Source: a bacterium D16-50 (GTDB taxonomy: Bacteria > Bacillota > Clostridia > Lachnospirales > Lachnospiraceae). From it: a stretch of DNA of 64,000 nucleotides. The notes below the pieces were generated by a model. The model made no database searches. It was not told the origin of the DNA and was given only the letters and a program-made list of their open reading frames with translations. Within the stretch, counting starts at the first letter, position 1. Each line of letters opens with the position of its first letter. The position numbers and the translations under genes are program-made. Of the stretch, positions 7,859-14,538 are shown in pieces. The DNA is taken from contig RAZA01000016.1 in assembly GCA_003612485.1 (NCBI GenBank), positions 1 to 64,000 on the forward strand. Reading direction: 5' to 3'.

Positions 7859-8488
7859 TCACGCTCCCCTTACCTGCAAAATCTCCTCCCCCGTCTTGAC
7901 CCGTCCTCCCACGGTCATTCTCACATCGCCTCCATGGGCGCAGCTCTCCACACTGACGGAGACCTCCGTGGACGCCCCTTCCGCCTCCAGCCCCATCCTG
8001 TCAAACTCCAAGAGCAGCTTTCCCTTCCCCACCACCTCGTTCTGCAGAATCCTCGGACGGTAATGCCGCACCATCAGTTCGTCATTGACCTCACCTGCCT
8101 GAATGTACAGCTCCGCGCCGAACTCCGTAGTGAAAAGAAACGCATTCCCCATAGGAAACACTCTGGTGATCTTGCCTCCGGCCGGCGCATAGATCTTATC
8201 GCCGTCGGGACGTATGATCACAGTGGGCTGTTCCCCTTCCCTCTGAGCCGTCACCTCTCCGGACACGGGACTTCCCACGGACCAGGCCCGGCCGCTCTCT
8301 TCCCCCCGTCGCCCCTTCCTGAGCCTTAGGGGGTTCCAGCGGCCGGAACCTGCAGCTTCCCGCTCTCCGTCCTCTCCCTCGCTCTCTTCCCCATACACCG
8401 GCTCTCCGTACATGGAGACTCTCCCCAGCGAGAATCCTACCATAGCTGCCGTCATGGCCCACATTACACTTAAGAACATAGCAGACAC
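7859..8488 (-). CDS. Membrane-anchored EIIA(Glc)-like protein without phospho-histidine
   Basis: A 209-residue protein. Residues 1-25 are a hydrophobic anchor or uncleaved signal (MFLSVMWAMTAAMVGFSLG). A charged low-complexity linker follows to about residue 68. The rest follows the glucose-PTS EIIA fold: GSPVSGEV, DKIYAPAGGKITRVFPMGNAF, GAELYIQAG. In Crr-type EIIA the two active-site histidines occupy NHAF and the VHFGID segment; here these positions read GNAF and IQAG, so both are absent. It therefore probably cannot carry phosphate and may act as a binding or regulatory module. The start is GTG at 8488, close to AGGAGG; ATG at 8479 is an alternative. The neighbouring genes give no clear pathway. 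Confidence 0.7.
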   Translation of the reverse strand: MSAMFLSVMWAMTAAMVGFSLGRVSMYGEPVYGEESEGEDGEREAAGSGRWNPLRLRKGRRGEESGRAWSVGSPVSGEVTAQREGEQPTVIIRPDGDKIYAPAGGKITRVFPMGNAFLFTTEFGAELYIQAGEVNDELMVRHYRPRILQNEVVGKGKLLLEFDRMGLEAEGASTEVSVSVESCAHGGDVRMTVGGRVKTGEEILQVRGA

Positions 8489-8567
8489 GCCTCCTTGAAA
8501 AAACTTACTAAGCCAAGTTTTCCCAAATCGTTAAATGCTATGCATCCGCCGGAGAATTTCAATGAGA

Positions 8568-9881
8568 CTATGGGGAGACTTTTTCCCCAAGGCCCTTTTT
8601 GCGGCCTTTCCAGACCGCCTTCTTCTCAAATTTCCTCCAGCATAGAAACGCACCGATCAGACATGGAGCATAGAACGCCATGCGGAATCTGCTGTATCCC
8701 ACCACTGCCGTGCTGGCCATAAGGTAGACATTGCTCAGAAAGATCAGCCAGTCAAGCCCCGACAATGCGGGCAGATTTTTCAAAAAACCCACTGCATAAA
8801 CCCCATAGACCACTGCCAGCAGAAGCGCGGAAAAACCATAGCAGCACAGCGTCAGCCACTTGGGCAGCCCAAAGGAATCTATGAAGCCGGCCCCCGGAGC
8901 AAACATCTCCATGACTAACCCCTTCAGGTTCACCACTATAAAGGCCCCTATATGCTCCTTCACATAGGCCTTCCCCACATTGGCTCCTACATACAGCTTC
9001 TCCACTACGGGCATCTGGTCATAGTCCGGCACCTCCCCGCGCACCTGATTATGGAAGTACTCCTTGCTCTCCTCAAGAGGTACCTTTTCCACCACCCCAT
9101 GGACATAAGGCGCATAATACTCCAGATAGTCCTTGTGCCTGATAAAAGTATACTGGGGATCCCCAAAATGGTGATAGTTTCTCATGCACCATCCCCCGAA
9201 GCAGACCAGAAACAGGCACACATACAAAACCGTGACTCTCCAAGAGATTTTTTTGGCCAGCCAGGCCCCCAGCAGCCCAATGGCCACTATGATAGAATAA
9301 TACATAAGCTGGGGGCGAATCAGCAGCGCATAATTCAGGGCAAGAAAACATGCCATAATATCACGATACCGCTTCCTGCGCCAGTATCTGCTGAAGAAAA
9401 AAAGCGACAGCACACAAGAGAACGCAAAGGGAAGCTCTGTCAGAATGCTCAGGGTATAATCATAGTTCTCCAAATGGAGCACCCAGAGCAGCAGACCCAA
9501 AAGTCCCAGCGCCGCCCTGCCTGATATGCTCTCCACAATGGAATAAATCATGCAGCCGATTCCCAGACACATGGCCATCTGCAGCAGGACCACCACCGTG
9601 TTGCTTCCTCCCGCTCCATAGACCGCCGCCAGAAAAAGAATATACCCCGGCGTTCGGAAAAGCGTGGGAAGCCCGTCCCCATCGGCCATCACGCCGTAGC
9701 TTAAAAAACTTTGGGCCGGCTCGATATAAGAGGGTGAGTCCGGATAGAGCAGAACACCGAACCTCCAGAAGGCCGCCGCCAGCCCCGCCCCATGAAGAAC
9801 CAGCAGCGCAAGCAGCACCATTTTGCGGTTCCGCTCCAGCCAGACAGCGGTTTTCTCCCAAAAAGCTTTAGCAGTCCTCAT
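8568..9881 (-). CDS. PMT/ArnT-like (GT39/GT83-type) membrane glycosyltransferase
   Basis: A 437-residue membrane protein with about ten hydrophobic segments. The first extracytoplasmic loop contains YPDSPSYIEPAQSFL followed by LFRTPGYILFLAAVYG, the acidic-loop pattern of GT-C fold, polyprenyl-phosphate-sugar-dependent transferases of the PMT_2 type. It would transfer a lipid-linked sugar onto a surface glycan or protein; donor and acceptor cannot be told. ATG at 9881 is preferred over GTG at 9887 because GAGG lies seven bases before it. It follows on the same strand after a 310-base spacer that also carries the divergent cold-shock promoter. Confidence 0.75.
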   Translation of the reverse strand: MRTAKAFWEKTAVWLERNRKMVLLALLVLHGAGLAAAFWRFGVLLYPDSPSYIEPAQSFLSYGVMADGDGLPTLFRTPGYILFLAAVYGAGGSNTVVVLLQMAMCLGIGCMIYSIVESISGRAALGLLGLLLWVLHLENYDYTLSILTELPFAFSCVLSLFFFSRYWRRKRYRDIMACFLALNYALLIRPQLMYYSIIVAIGLLGAWLAKKISWRVTVLYVCLFLVCFGGWCMRNYHHFGDPQYTFIRHKDYLEYYAPYVHGVVEKVPLEESKEYFHNQVRGEVPDYDQMPVVEKLYVGANVGKAYVKEHIGAFIVVNLKGLVMEMFAPGAGFIDSFGLPKWLTLCCYGFSALLLAVVYGVYAVGFLKNLPALSGLDWLIFLSNVYLMASTAVVGYSRFRMAFYAPCLIGAFLCWRKFEKKAVWKGRKKGLGEKVSP

Positions 9882-10013
9882 ACACACACCTCGTTTCCCT
9901 CTTCGTCAAGCTCCCAGATCCTCCCGACCATGTCTATTTTCTACAGAAAATTTTAACAGATTCCCCTGAGAAAGCAAGAAAAAATAATTTATTAATTTTT
10001 CTTAAAAAAGCTA

Positions 10014-10042
10014 TTGACAACTTTCAATGCTGGTGCTATAGT
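10014..10042 (+). promoter_or_regulatory. Promoter of the cold-shock gene
   Basis: TTGACA (10014-10019), 17 bases and TATAGT (10037-10042) precede a transcript leader of about 145 bases. Consensus elements and spacing are strong. The rest of the 9882-10194 spacer holds only the leader stem described separately. Confidence 0.8.
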
Positions 10043-10075
10043 AATAATCGTATTCTGAACGAAGGCCATTGAACT

Positions 10076-10136
10076 CACATATTTTTGTAAGTCACTGTTT
10101 CTTTGATGATGGTTTACAAAAATATGTGATTTTTTT
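10076..10136 (+). promoter_or_regulatory. AT-rich stem-loop in the cold-shock 5' leader
   Basis: CACATATTTTTGTAA (10076-10090) and TTACAAAAATATGTG (10114-10128) form a perfect 15-bp stem with a 23-base loop, followed by ATTTTTTT. It lies inside the ~145-base leader, about 60 bases before the start codon. The T-tract after the stem resembles a terminator, so it could be a temperature-sensitive attenuator or an RNA thermometer. Structured 5' leaders are known to control cspA-type genes. Function here is inferred. Confidence 0.6.
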
Positions 10137-10194
10137 GCCCCAAATTCGGAATCACGTTGCAAACAATTACCATGCTAATTAAGGAGGAACTAAA

Positions 10195-10410
10195 ATGAAC
10201 AACGGCACAGTTAAGTGGTTTAACGCACAGAAGGGTTATGGCTTCATCACCAACGATGCTACCGGCGAGGAGGTATTCGTACATTTCTCCGCCATCAACG
10301 CTGAGGGCTTCAAGTCTCTGGAGGAGGGCCAGAAGGTTACTTTCGATACCGAGTGCGATCCCCAGAACAGCAGCAAGATCCGCGCAACCAACGTTACCGT
10401 AGCAATGTAA
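10195..10410 (+). CDS. Cold-shock protein, CspA/CspB family
   Basis: A 71-residue single cold-shock domain. RNP1 reads KGYGFIT and RNP2 reads VFVHFSAI, with the [10 protein letters not shown] start typical of CspA/CspD proteins. It binds single-stranded RNA and DNA and acts as an RNA chaperone. TAAGGAGG precedes the ATG with good spacing. Codon choice is strongly biased, as expected for a highly expressed gene. It is monocistronic: a strong promoter lies upstream and a perfect terminator downstream, and the neighbouring GH30 operon converges on it. Confidence 0.97.
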   Translation: MNNGTVKWFNAQKGYGFITNDATGEEVFVHFSAINAEGFKSLEEGQKVTFDTECDPQNSSKIRATNVTVAM

Positions 10411-10493
10411 GACATCTGCGCAGCGCAGAATCGTCATTGCCGATAACTTACAATAGGTGTAAGAAATCTTTCTGTTGGTACGAAACAAGCGTG

Positions 10494-10526
10494 AAAAAGC
10501 ACCGGCGAACCGCCGGTGCTTTTTTT
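10494..10526. terminator. Bidirectional Rho-independent terminator
   Basis: AGCACCGGCG (10498-10507), loop AAC and CGCCGGTGCT (10511-10520) form a perfect 10-bp stem. It has T6 on the plus side (10521-10526) and A5 upstream (10494-10498), so it serves both the cold-shock gene and the converging GH30 operon. Confidence 0.93.
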
Positions 10527-10573
10527 CATGTTCACTTACACCATAGGTATCATAAAGCACTCCTACTTCCATA

Positions 10574-12136
10574 TCACTTTGTCAGCACCACTGTCACCAC
10601 CGACATTCTGGGAACGGATACCACCGTGCTGTCCGAATCATACTCTCCTTCCAGCACGCAGGCCAGATCATTCTCATCCGAGGTCTCATGGCAGGCTATT
10701 TTTTTGTAGTCTTCACAGCCTGTCAGCACAAATTCCTGCGCTGTCACGCCCTCATTGATGAAGACCATCACCAACTCCTGCTCCCCATCTCCGTTCACTC
10801 CGGTAAACGCCACCGGCAGCATCTTCTCCTGCTCTCTGGTATCTGCCTCGATGTCCACCCGCACATATCCCTCATGGATGAACCGGCTGTAATTCCCGAA
10901 GCTCCAGAGCCTCTTCAGGGCACGGTACTTCTGGCTGGGTTCATCGATATAGATCAAGCCGTCCCGATATCCCCCCGGCGCCACCGCCACCCAGTTCTGC
11001 CAGGAGACCACGTCCAGAATCCTCAGATCCTCGGCAATTTCCTGCGCGATGTGAACGGCGGAATCCATGGTCACGTCCGAGCCGTTTACCATCTCGCACC
11101 ACTCGCTGGTGCGGAGCTTTACATCCGGATAATGCACGGTCATCCAATTCCGGAAGCTTTTCTTGGCCGTCTCGTCGGACCAATAGGAATGGTTGTCTAT
11201 GGTATCGAAATGAGCCGCCAGACGCTCATCCCCCAGAATGGCCTGCGCGTATTTCTGAGTCACGGCAGTTCCCCACTCGCCGCTCTCCGGCCCGGACAGC
11301 TTCACTCCCTCAAGGGCGGGCCGCTTCTCCAGCTCATCCAGAAATGCCAGATATACCCCGGCGATCTGATCCGGCTCATAATGACAGCCCTCCTGCCCGT
11401 TGTACCAATCCCACTGAGGCTCATTGATGGGGGAAATGAATTTCACCGGAATACCTTCCCCGATAAAATACTCCGCCATGTCCATACAGTAAACGGCAAA
11501 CTCTCCATATTTTTCCGGCTGGATGTTTACACGGCTCCCGCCCTCGGTCATATGGGCCAGACCGTTGTCCGTAAGACGCTCCAGCGGGCTGTTGCAGAAC
11601 AGCACCACCTCCTCCACCCCCAGCTCCACAGCCTTCTTTAAGAACCAGACCGCGTTTGCGTCCTTGGAGAAATCATATTCCCCCGGCGCCGTCTCGAAGC
11701 TCTGGGCACGGCGGTGTACATCCGAAAATTTCCCCTTCTTACTGTCCGCAGAACCCGCTCCCAGATTGAACCTATAGCAGGTCAGCCCTATGCCCTTCTC
11801 CTTGTCAAAAAGCAGCTCCGCAATAGCCTCCCGGCTGCTTCGCCCGGAATCGTCCACCTCCTTGGTGAAGCCTCCCACATACTGGGACCACCACGCTCCG
11901 CTGGTTCCGAAGCTCTCCATTGTCTGATACGTCTTTTCCGTATCCACCTTTATTTTTTTATACTGTGCCATTTTCTCTTCTTCCCCGACTTCATTTTCCT
12001 GACTCGACATCTCGGTCGAATCTACCGACTCCTCATCTTTCTCCCCTGCCGGATCATCCTCCGGCCCGCCGCAGCCGACAAGCAAACCAGCCAACAAAGC
12101 CGCAGCCAGCAAAGCTGCCACTCTCTTCCAACCCAT
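10574..12136 (-). CDS. GH30-family glycoside hydrolase lipoprotein
   Basis: A 520-residue secreted lipoprotein. The signal peptide ends in a LVGC lipobox (Cys near residue 22), followed by an acidic linker to about residue 55. The (beta/alpha)8 domain has the GH30 landmarks: MESFGTSGAWW, NLGAGS, ISPINEPQWDW with the acid/base Glu, and RTSEWCEM with the nucleophile Glu. A C-terminal beta-domain closes it (VAFTGVNGD...VFINEG). GH30 covers beta-1,6-glucanases, beta-1,6-galactanases, glucuronoxylanases and beta-glucosidases; the exact specificity cannot be read here. It is the last gene of the large glycan-uptake operon, set apart from the permeases by a 493-base structured spacer, so it is probably the depolymerase feeding the transporter. 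Confidence 0.85.
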   Translation of the reverse strand: MGWKRVAALLAAALLAGLLVGCGGPEDDPAGEKDEESVDSTEMSSQENEVGEEEKMAQYKKIKVDTEKTYQTMESFGTSGAWWSQYVGGFTKEVDDSGRSSREAIAELLFDKEKGIGLTCYRFNLGAGSADSKKGKFSDVHRRAQSFETAPGEYDFSKDANAVWFLKKAVELGVEEVVLFCNSPLERLTDNGLAHMTEGGSRVNIQPEKYGEFAVYCMDMAEYFIGEGIPVKFISPINEPQWDWYNGQEGCHYEPDQIAGVYLAFLDELEKRPALEGVKLSGPESGEWGTAVTQKYAQAILGDERLAAHFDTIDNHSYWSDETAKKSFRNWMTVHYPDVKLRTSEWCEMVNGSDVTMDSAVHIAQEIAEDLRILDVVSWQNWVAVAPGGYRDGLIYIDEPSQKYRALKRLWSFGNYSRFIHEGYVRVDIEADTREQEKMLPVAFTGVNGDGEQELVMVFINEGVTAQEFVLTGCEDYKKIACHETSDENDLACVLEGEYDSDSTVVSVPRMSVVTVVLTK

Positions 12137-12206
12137 ACGCCATCTCCCTGCCCATTCAACCTAAAAACACAAAACCTTCGGAAACACCCAGCCCCATTCC
12201 AAACTC

Positions 12207-12405
12207 AAAAACTCTCTCCAACCACAACCTAAAAAACTATTCCAAACACAAAATCCCTCTCCAACCACAACCTAAAAAACTATTCCAAACTCAAAATCCC
12301 TCTCCAACCACAACCCGAAAAACTATCTCAAACTCAAAATCTCTCTCCAACCACAACCCGAAAAACTATCTCAAACTCAAAATCTCTCTCTCAAAATCTC
12401 TCTCC
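12207..12405. repeat. 43-bp tandem repeat, about 4.6 copies
   Basis: Units start at 12207, 12250, 12293, 12336 and 12379 (partial), exactly 43 bases apart. Each reads AAAATCCCTCTCCAACCACA followed by ACCTAAAAAACTATTCCAAA and CTC, with a few substitutions (ACCCGAAAAACTATCTC in later units). The plus strand is almost free of G, so the operon transcript here would be G/U-rich. It lies between the operon permease and the GH30 gene and encodes no supported protein. Confidence 0.9.
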
Positions 12406-12421
12406 TGAACTTACGGCATCA

Positions 12422-12571
12422 GGCCATGGGGCCCGGGAACTTGGCGAGGAATATCACGAAATGTGGAGGAGAGACCTTCGGCGGTTCGCATCCAATGATG
12501 CGGACCGCCGATGTCAGGGCTCTCCGGAACGCCATGGAGTGACCGAGGCAAGTCCCCGGGCCCCCATGGCC
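12422..12571. repeat. Large nested palindrome (~150 bp)
   Basis: The outer arms at 12422-12443 (GGCCATGGGGCCCGGGAACTTG) and 12549-12571 are complementary over 22 bases with one substitution and one extra C. Inner arms are TCAC/GTGA (12453-12456, 12539-12542) and GGAGAG/CTCTCC. The core stem is GGCGGTTCGCAT (12480-12491) with ATGCGGACCGCC (12498-12509), loop CCAATG. Transcribed on the minus strand it sits between the second permease and the 43-bp repeats. It could be an mRNA stability or processing element or a mobile palindromic element; no T-tract follows. Confidence 0.8.
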
Positions 12572-12629
12572 GTCCCGCCGTCCGTTCCCCTCATCCAAAG
12601 GAACTCCTTCAAAAGGCATCATCCGAACA

Positions 12630-13637
12630 TCATCCCACCAATCCGGAATTCTCCATATTCTCCACCAGCTTCCTCTGCCCGATCAGATACACGATCAACA
12701 GCGGAATCAGGAAGATCAGCACCGCGGCTTGTTTCACCGCGTCGAAGGCCAGATCCGTGGCCACCGGCACCTCATACCATGTGGTCAGCGCCCTCAGAAT
12801 ATACTCTTTGTTGGCCGTGACGAAGGTGGAGGAAAGCAGCGTGCTCAGATAGCTTCCGTCAGGGTTAAAATAATTCGTATAATAGGTGTCCCCGTAATTC
12901 CACACAAAGGACAGAATTCCCACCGTGGAGATGATGGGCACCGCATTGGGCAGCATGATCCTGAAATACGTCCGGTAGAATCCGCAGCCGTCTATCAGCG
13001 AAGCCTCCTCCAGCTCCTTGGGAATGTTCTTGAAAAACTGGCTGAACAAGAAGATGAACAAGCTCTGGTTCACCCCGAACCCGAATACCGCCAGCATCAC
13101 CAGAACCACCGGATTGTTGATCAGGTTCACCTCCCCTGCCGCCGTGAACAGCTTCATGATCCCCAGAGGATTGAAATGCACGAAATCAATGTACTGGGCC
13201 AGCAGCAGAGACTGTCTGGGAATCAGGAACACCAGAATGACCATGCCGAACACGATCCCCCGCCCCCAGAATTTCACTCTGGCCAGCGAATAACCCACCA
13301 TGGCCGAGAAGAACACCTGCAGTATCATGATGCCCACTGCGTACACCACGGACCAGACCATGGTCATGACCCCCTGAGGCATCACCAGACGAACGGCAGC
13401 CTTGAAGCTCACCGTGGAAAACTCCTCCGGTATCCAGATCACATTGGGATTACCCAGATCCTCAATGGAGGAAAAGATCACCGGCACCAGACTCAAAATA
13501 GGATACACGATGGTGAAGCACAGCCCCAGAATCAGAACCAGCGAAAAAAAGTTCAGCATGGTCCTCTTGGACTTCTTCTGGAAAAGATATATGGCCAGAC
13601 TTGCGTCCACCTCCGAATACTTCTGCTTATTTTTCAT
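12630..13637 (-). CDS. Sugar ABC transporter permease, MalG-like (second set)
   Basis: A 335-residue CUT1-family permease with six membrane segments. The cytoplasmic EAA loop reads EEASLIDGCGFYRTYFRIML followed by PNAVPI, which docks the ATPase. It overlaps the upstream MalF-like gene by 11 bases, showing translational coupling. No ATP-binding gene is in the operon, so the transporter must borrow a shared MsmK-type ATPase, as CUT1 importers in Firmicutes commonly do. The N-terminus is unusually long (about 30 residues before the first segment). The imported sugar is unknown, but the downstream GH30 gene points to an oligosaccharide. Confidence 0.9.
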   Translation of the reverse strand: MKNKQKYSEVDASLAIYLFQKKSKRTMLNFFSLVLILGLCFTIVYPILSLVPVIFSSIEDLGNPNVIWIPEEFSTVSFKAAVRLVMPQGVMTMVWSVVYAVGIMILQVFFSAMVGYSLARVKFWGRGIVFGMVILVFLIPRQSLLLAQYIDFVHFNPLGIMKLFTAAGEVNLINNPVVLVMLAVFGFGVNQSLFIFLFSQFFKNIPKELEEASLIDGCGFYRTYFRIMLPNAVPIISTVGILSFVWNYGDTYYTNYFNPDGSYLSTLLSSTFVTANKEYILRALTTWYEVPVATDLAFDAVKQAAVLIFLIPLLIVYLIGQRKLVENMENSGLVG

Positions 13638-14538
13638 TCTTCTTCACCACCTTCCTCAAAAGCAGCGCCGCTATGGCCAGCACCAAGATAACATTCAGCA
13701 TATACACTACAGACAGTGCGGAACCGGTTCCGATCTTGCCCTGCTTAAAGGCGAAGGAATAGGCTTCCGTGGCAATGGAGGACTTCAGGAACAGATCCAC
13801 TATGGTATAGATCACCACAAAAAAGGTGATGTTCATAATGGAAGGAATCGTCACCTTCCAGAAGGTCTCGTAGGCCGTTGCCCCCTCCATCTTGGCCACC
13901 TCATAGAGACTGGGGCTGATGGACTGCAGCGCCGTCAGGTACACCAGCGTCTGGACGCCCGCCTGAGAGATCAGGTCGAAAATATTCTCCACATAGGACA
14001 TGATAGGATACAGAATCCGCATGGGCACGTTCAGCGTCCTCACCAGAAAGATGGTCACATAGCTGCCCGCCAGCAGATTGCTGCCCGTGTCCAGACCTCC
14101 TGAGGCGCCCACGGTAATGGTCAGCATGTTGATGACCACGTCGATGCCCAAAATGATGGGCAGGAAGAACAGAAGCCTTACAACAGCCCGCCCCTTGAAC
14201 TTCCGGTTGGCCAGAAGCGCCATGAATAAGCTGAACACCACGATCAGAGGCAGGCTGATGAGCATGGTGGTATTCTCCTCCGTGAAAAGCCTGATCATAG
14301 TGGTGTTGGAGGTGGTGACTTCCGTCCGGAACAAATCAAGGTAATTCTGGATTCCGTTCCATTCAAAGGTCATACCGCCCTGATCTCCCACCCCCACGGT
14401 GTTCAGCGAATAAAAGATCGTGTTAGCCAAAGGCACCAGAAAAAAGGCTATGAACCCGATCAGGAAAGGGCTGACAAAGATAATCCCATGGATTTTCCAC
14501 ATGGTTCTGAACGACAATTTTTTCCTGCTCTTCTTCAT
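13627..14538 (-). CDS. Sugar ABC transporter permease, MalF-like (second set)
   Basis: A 303-residue CUT1 permease with six membrane segments and the EAA loop YEVAKMEGATAYETFWKVTI followed by PSIMNI. It starts one base after the DUF5696 stop codon and overlaps the next permease by 11 bases, so the three are tightly coupled. The ATG follows GGAGGGG. A second, more typical MalF/MalG pair occurs upstream in the same operon (20284-21195 and 19384-20277). The operon therefore encodes two permease pores, or two independent importers for related glycans. It lies in the cytoplasmic membrane. Confidence 0.9.
   Translation of the reverse strand: MKKSRKKLSFRTMWKIHGIIFVSPFLIGFIAFFLVPLANTIFYSLNTVGVGDQGGMTFEWNGIQNYLDLFRTEVTTSNTTMIRLFTEENTTMLISLPLIVVFSLFMALLANRKFKGRAVVRLLFFLPIILGIDVVINMLTITVGASGGLDTGSNLLAGSYVTIFLVRTLNVPMRILYPIMSYVENIFDLISQAGVQTLVYLTALQSISPSLYEVAKMEGATAYETFWKVTIPSIMNITFFVVIYTIVDLFLKSSIATEAYSFAFKQGKIGTGSALSVVYMLNVILVLAIAALLLRKVVKKNEK

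Noticed and set aside
10114..10572. A 152-codon minus-strand frame over the cold-shock gene
   Set aside because: It lies antisense to a highly biased, conserved gene and runs across its terminator.
12207..12405. Possible CRISPR array at the 43-bp repeats
   Set aside because: The copies adjoin each other without spacers and no cas genes are nearby.
11920..12408. A plus-strand frame made of Ser/Pro/Asn/Lys repeats
   Set aside because: It is simply the translation of the 43-bp tandem repeat; no ribosome site and the opposite strand is the transcribed one.
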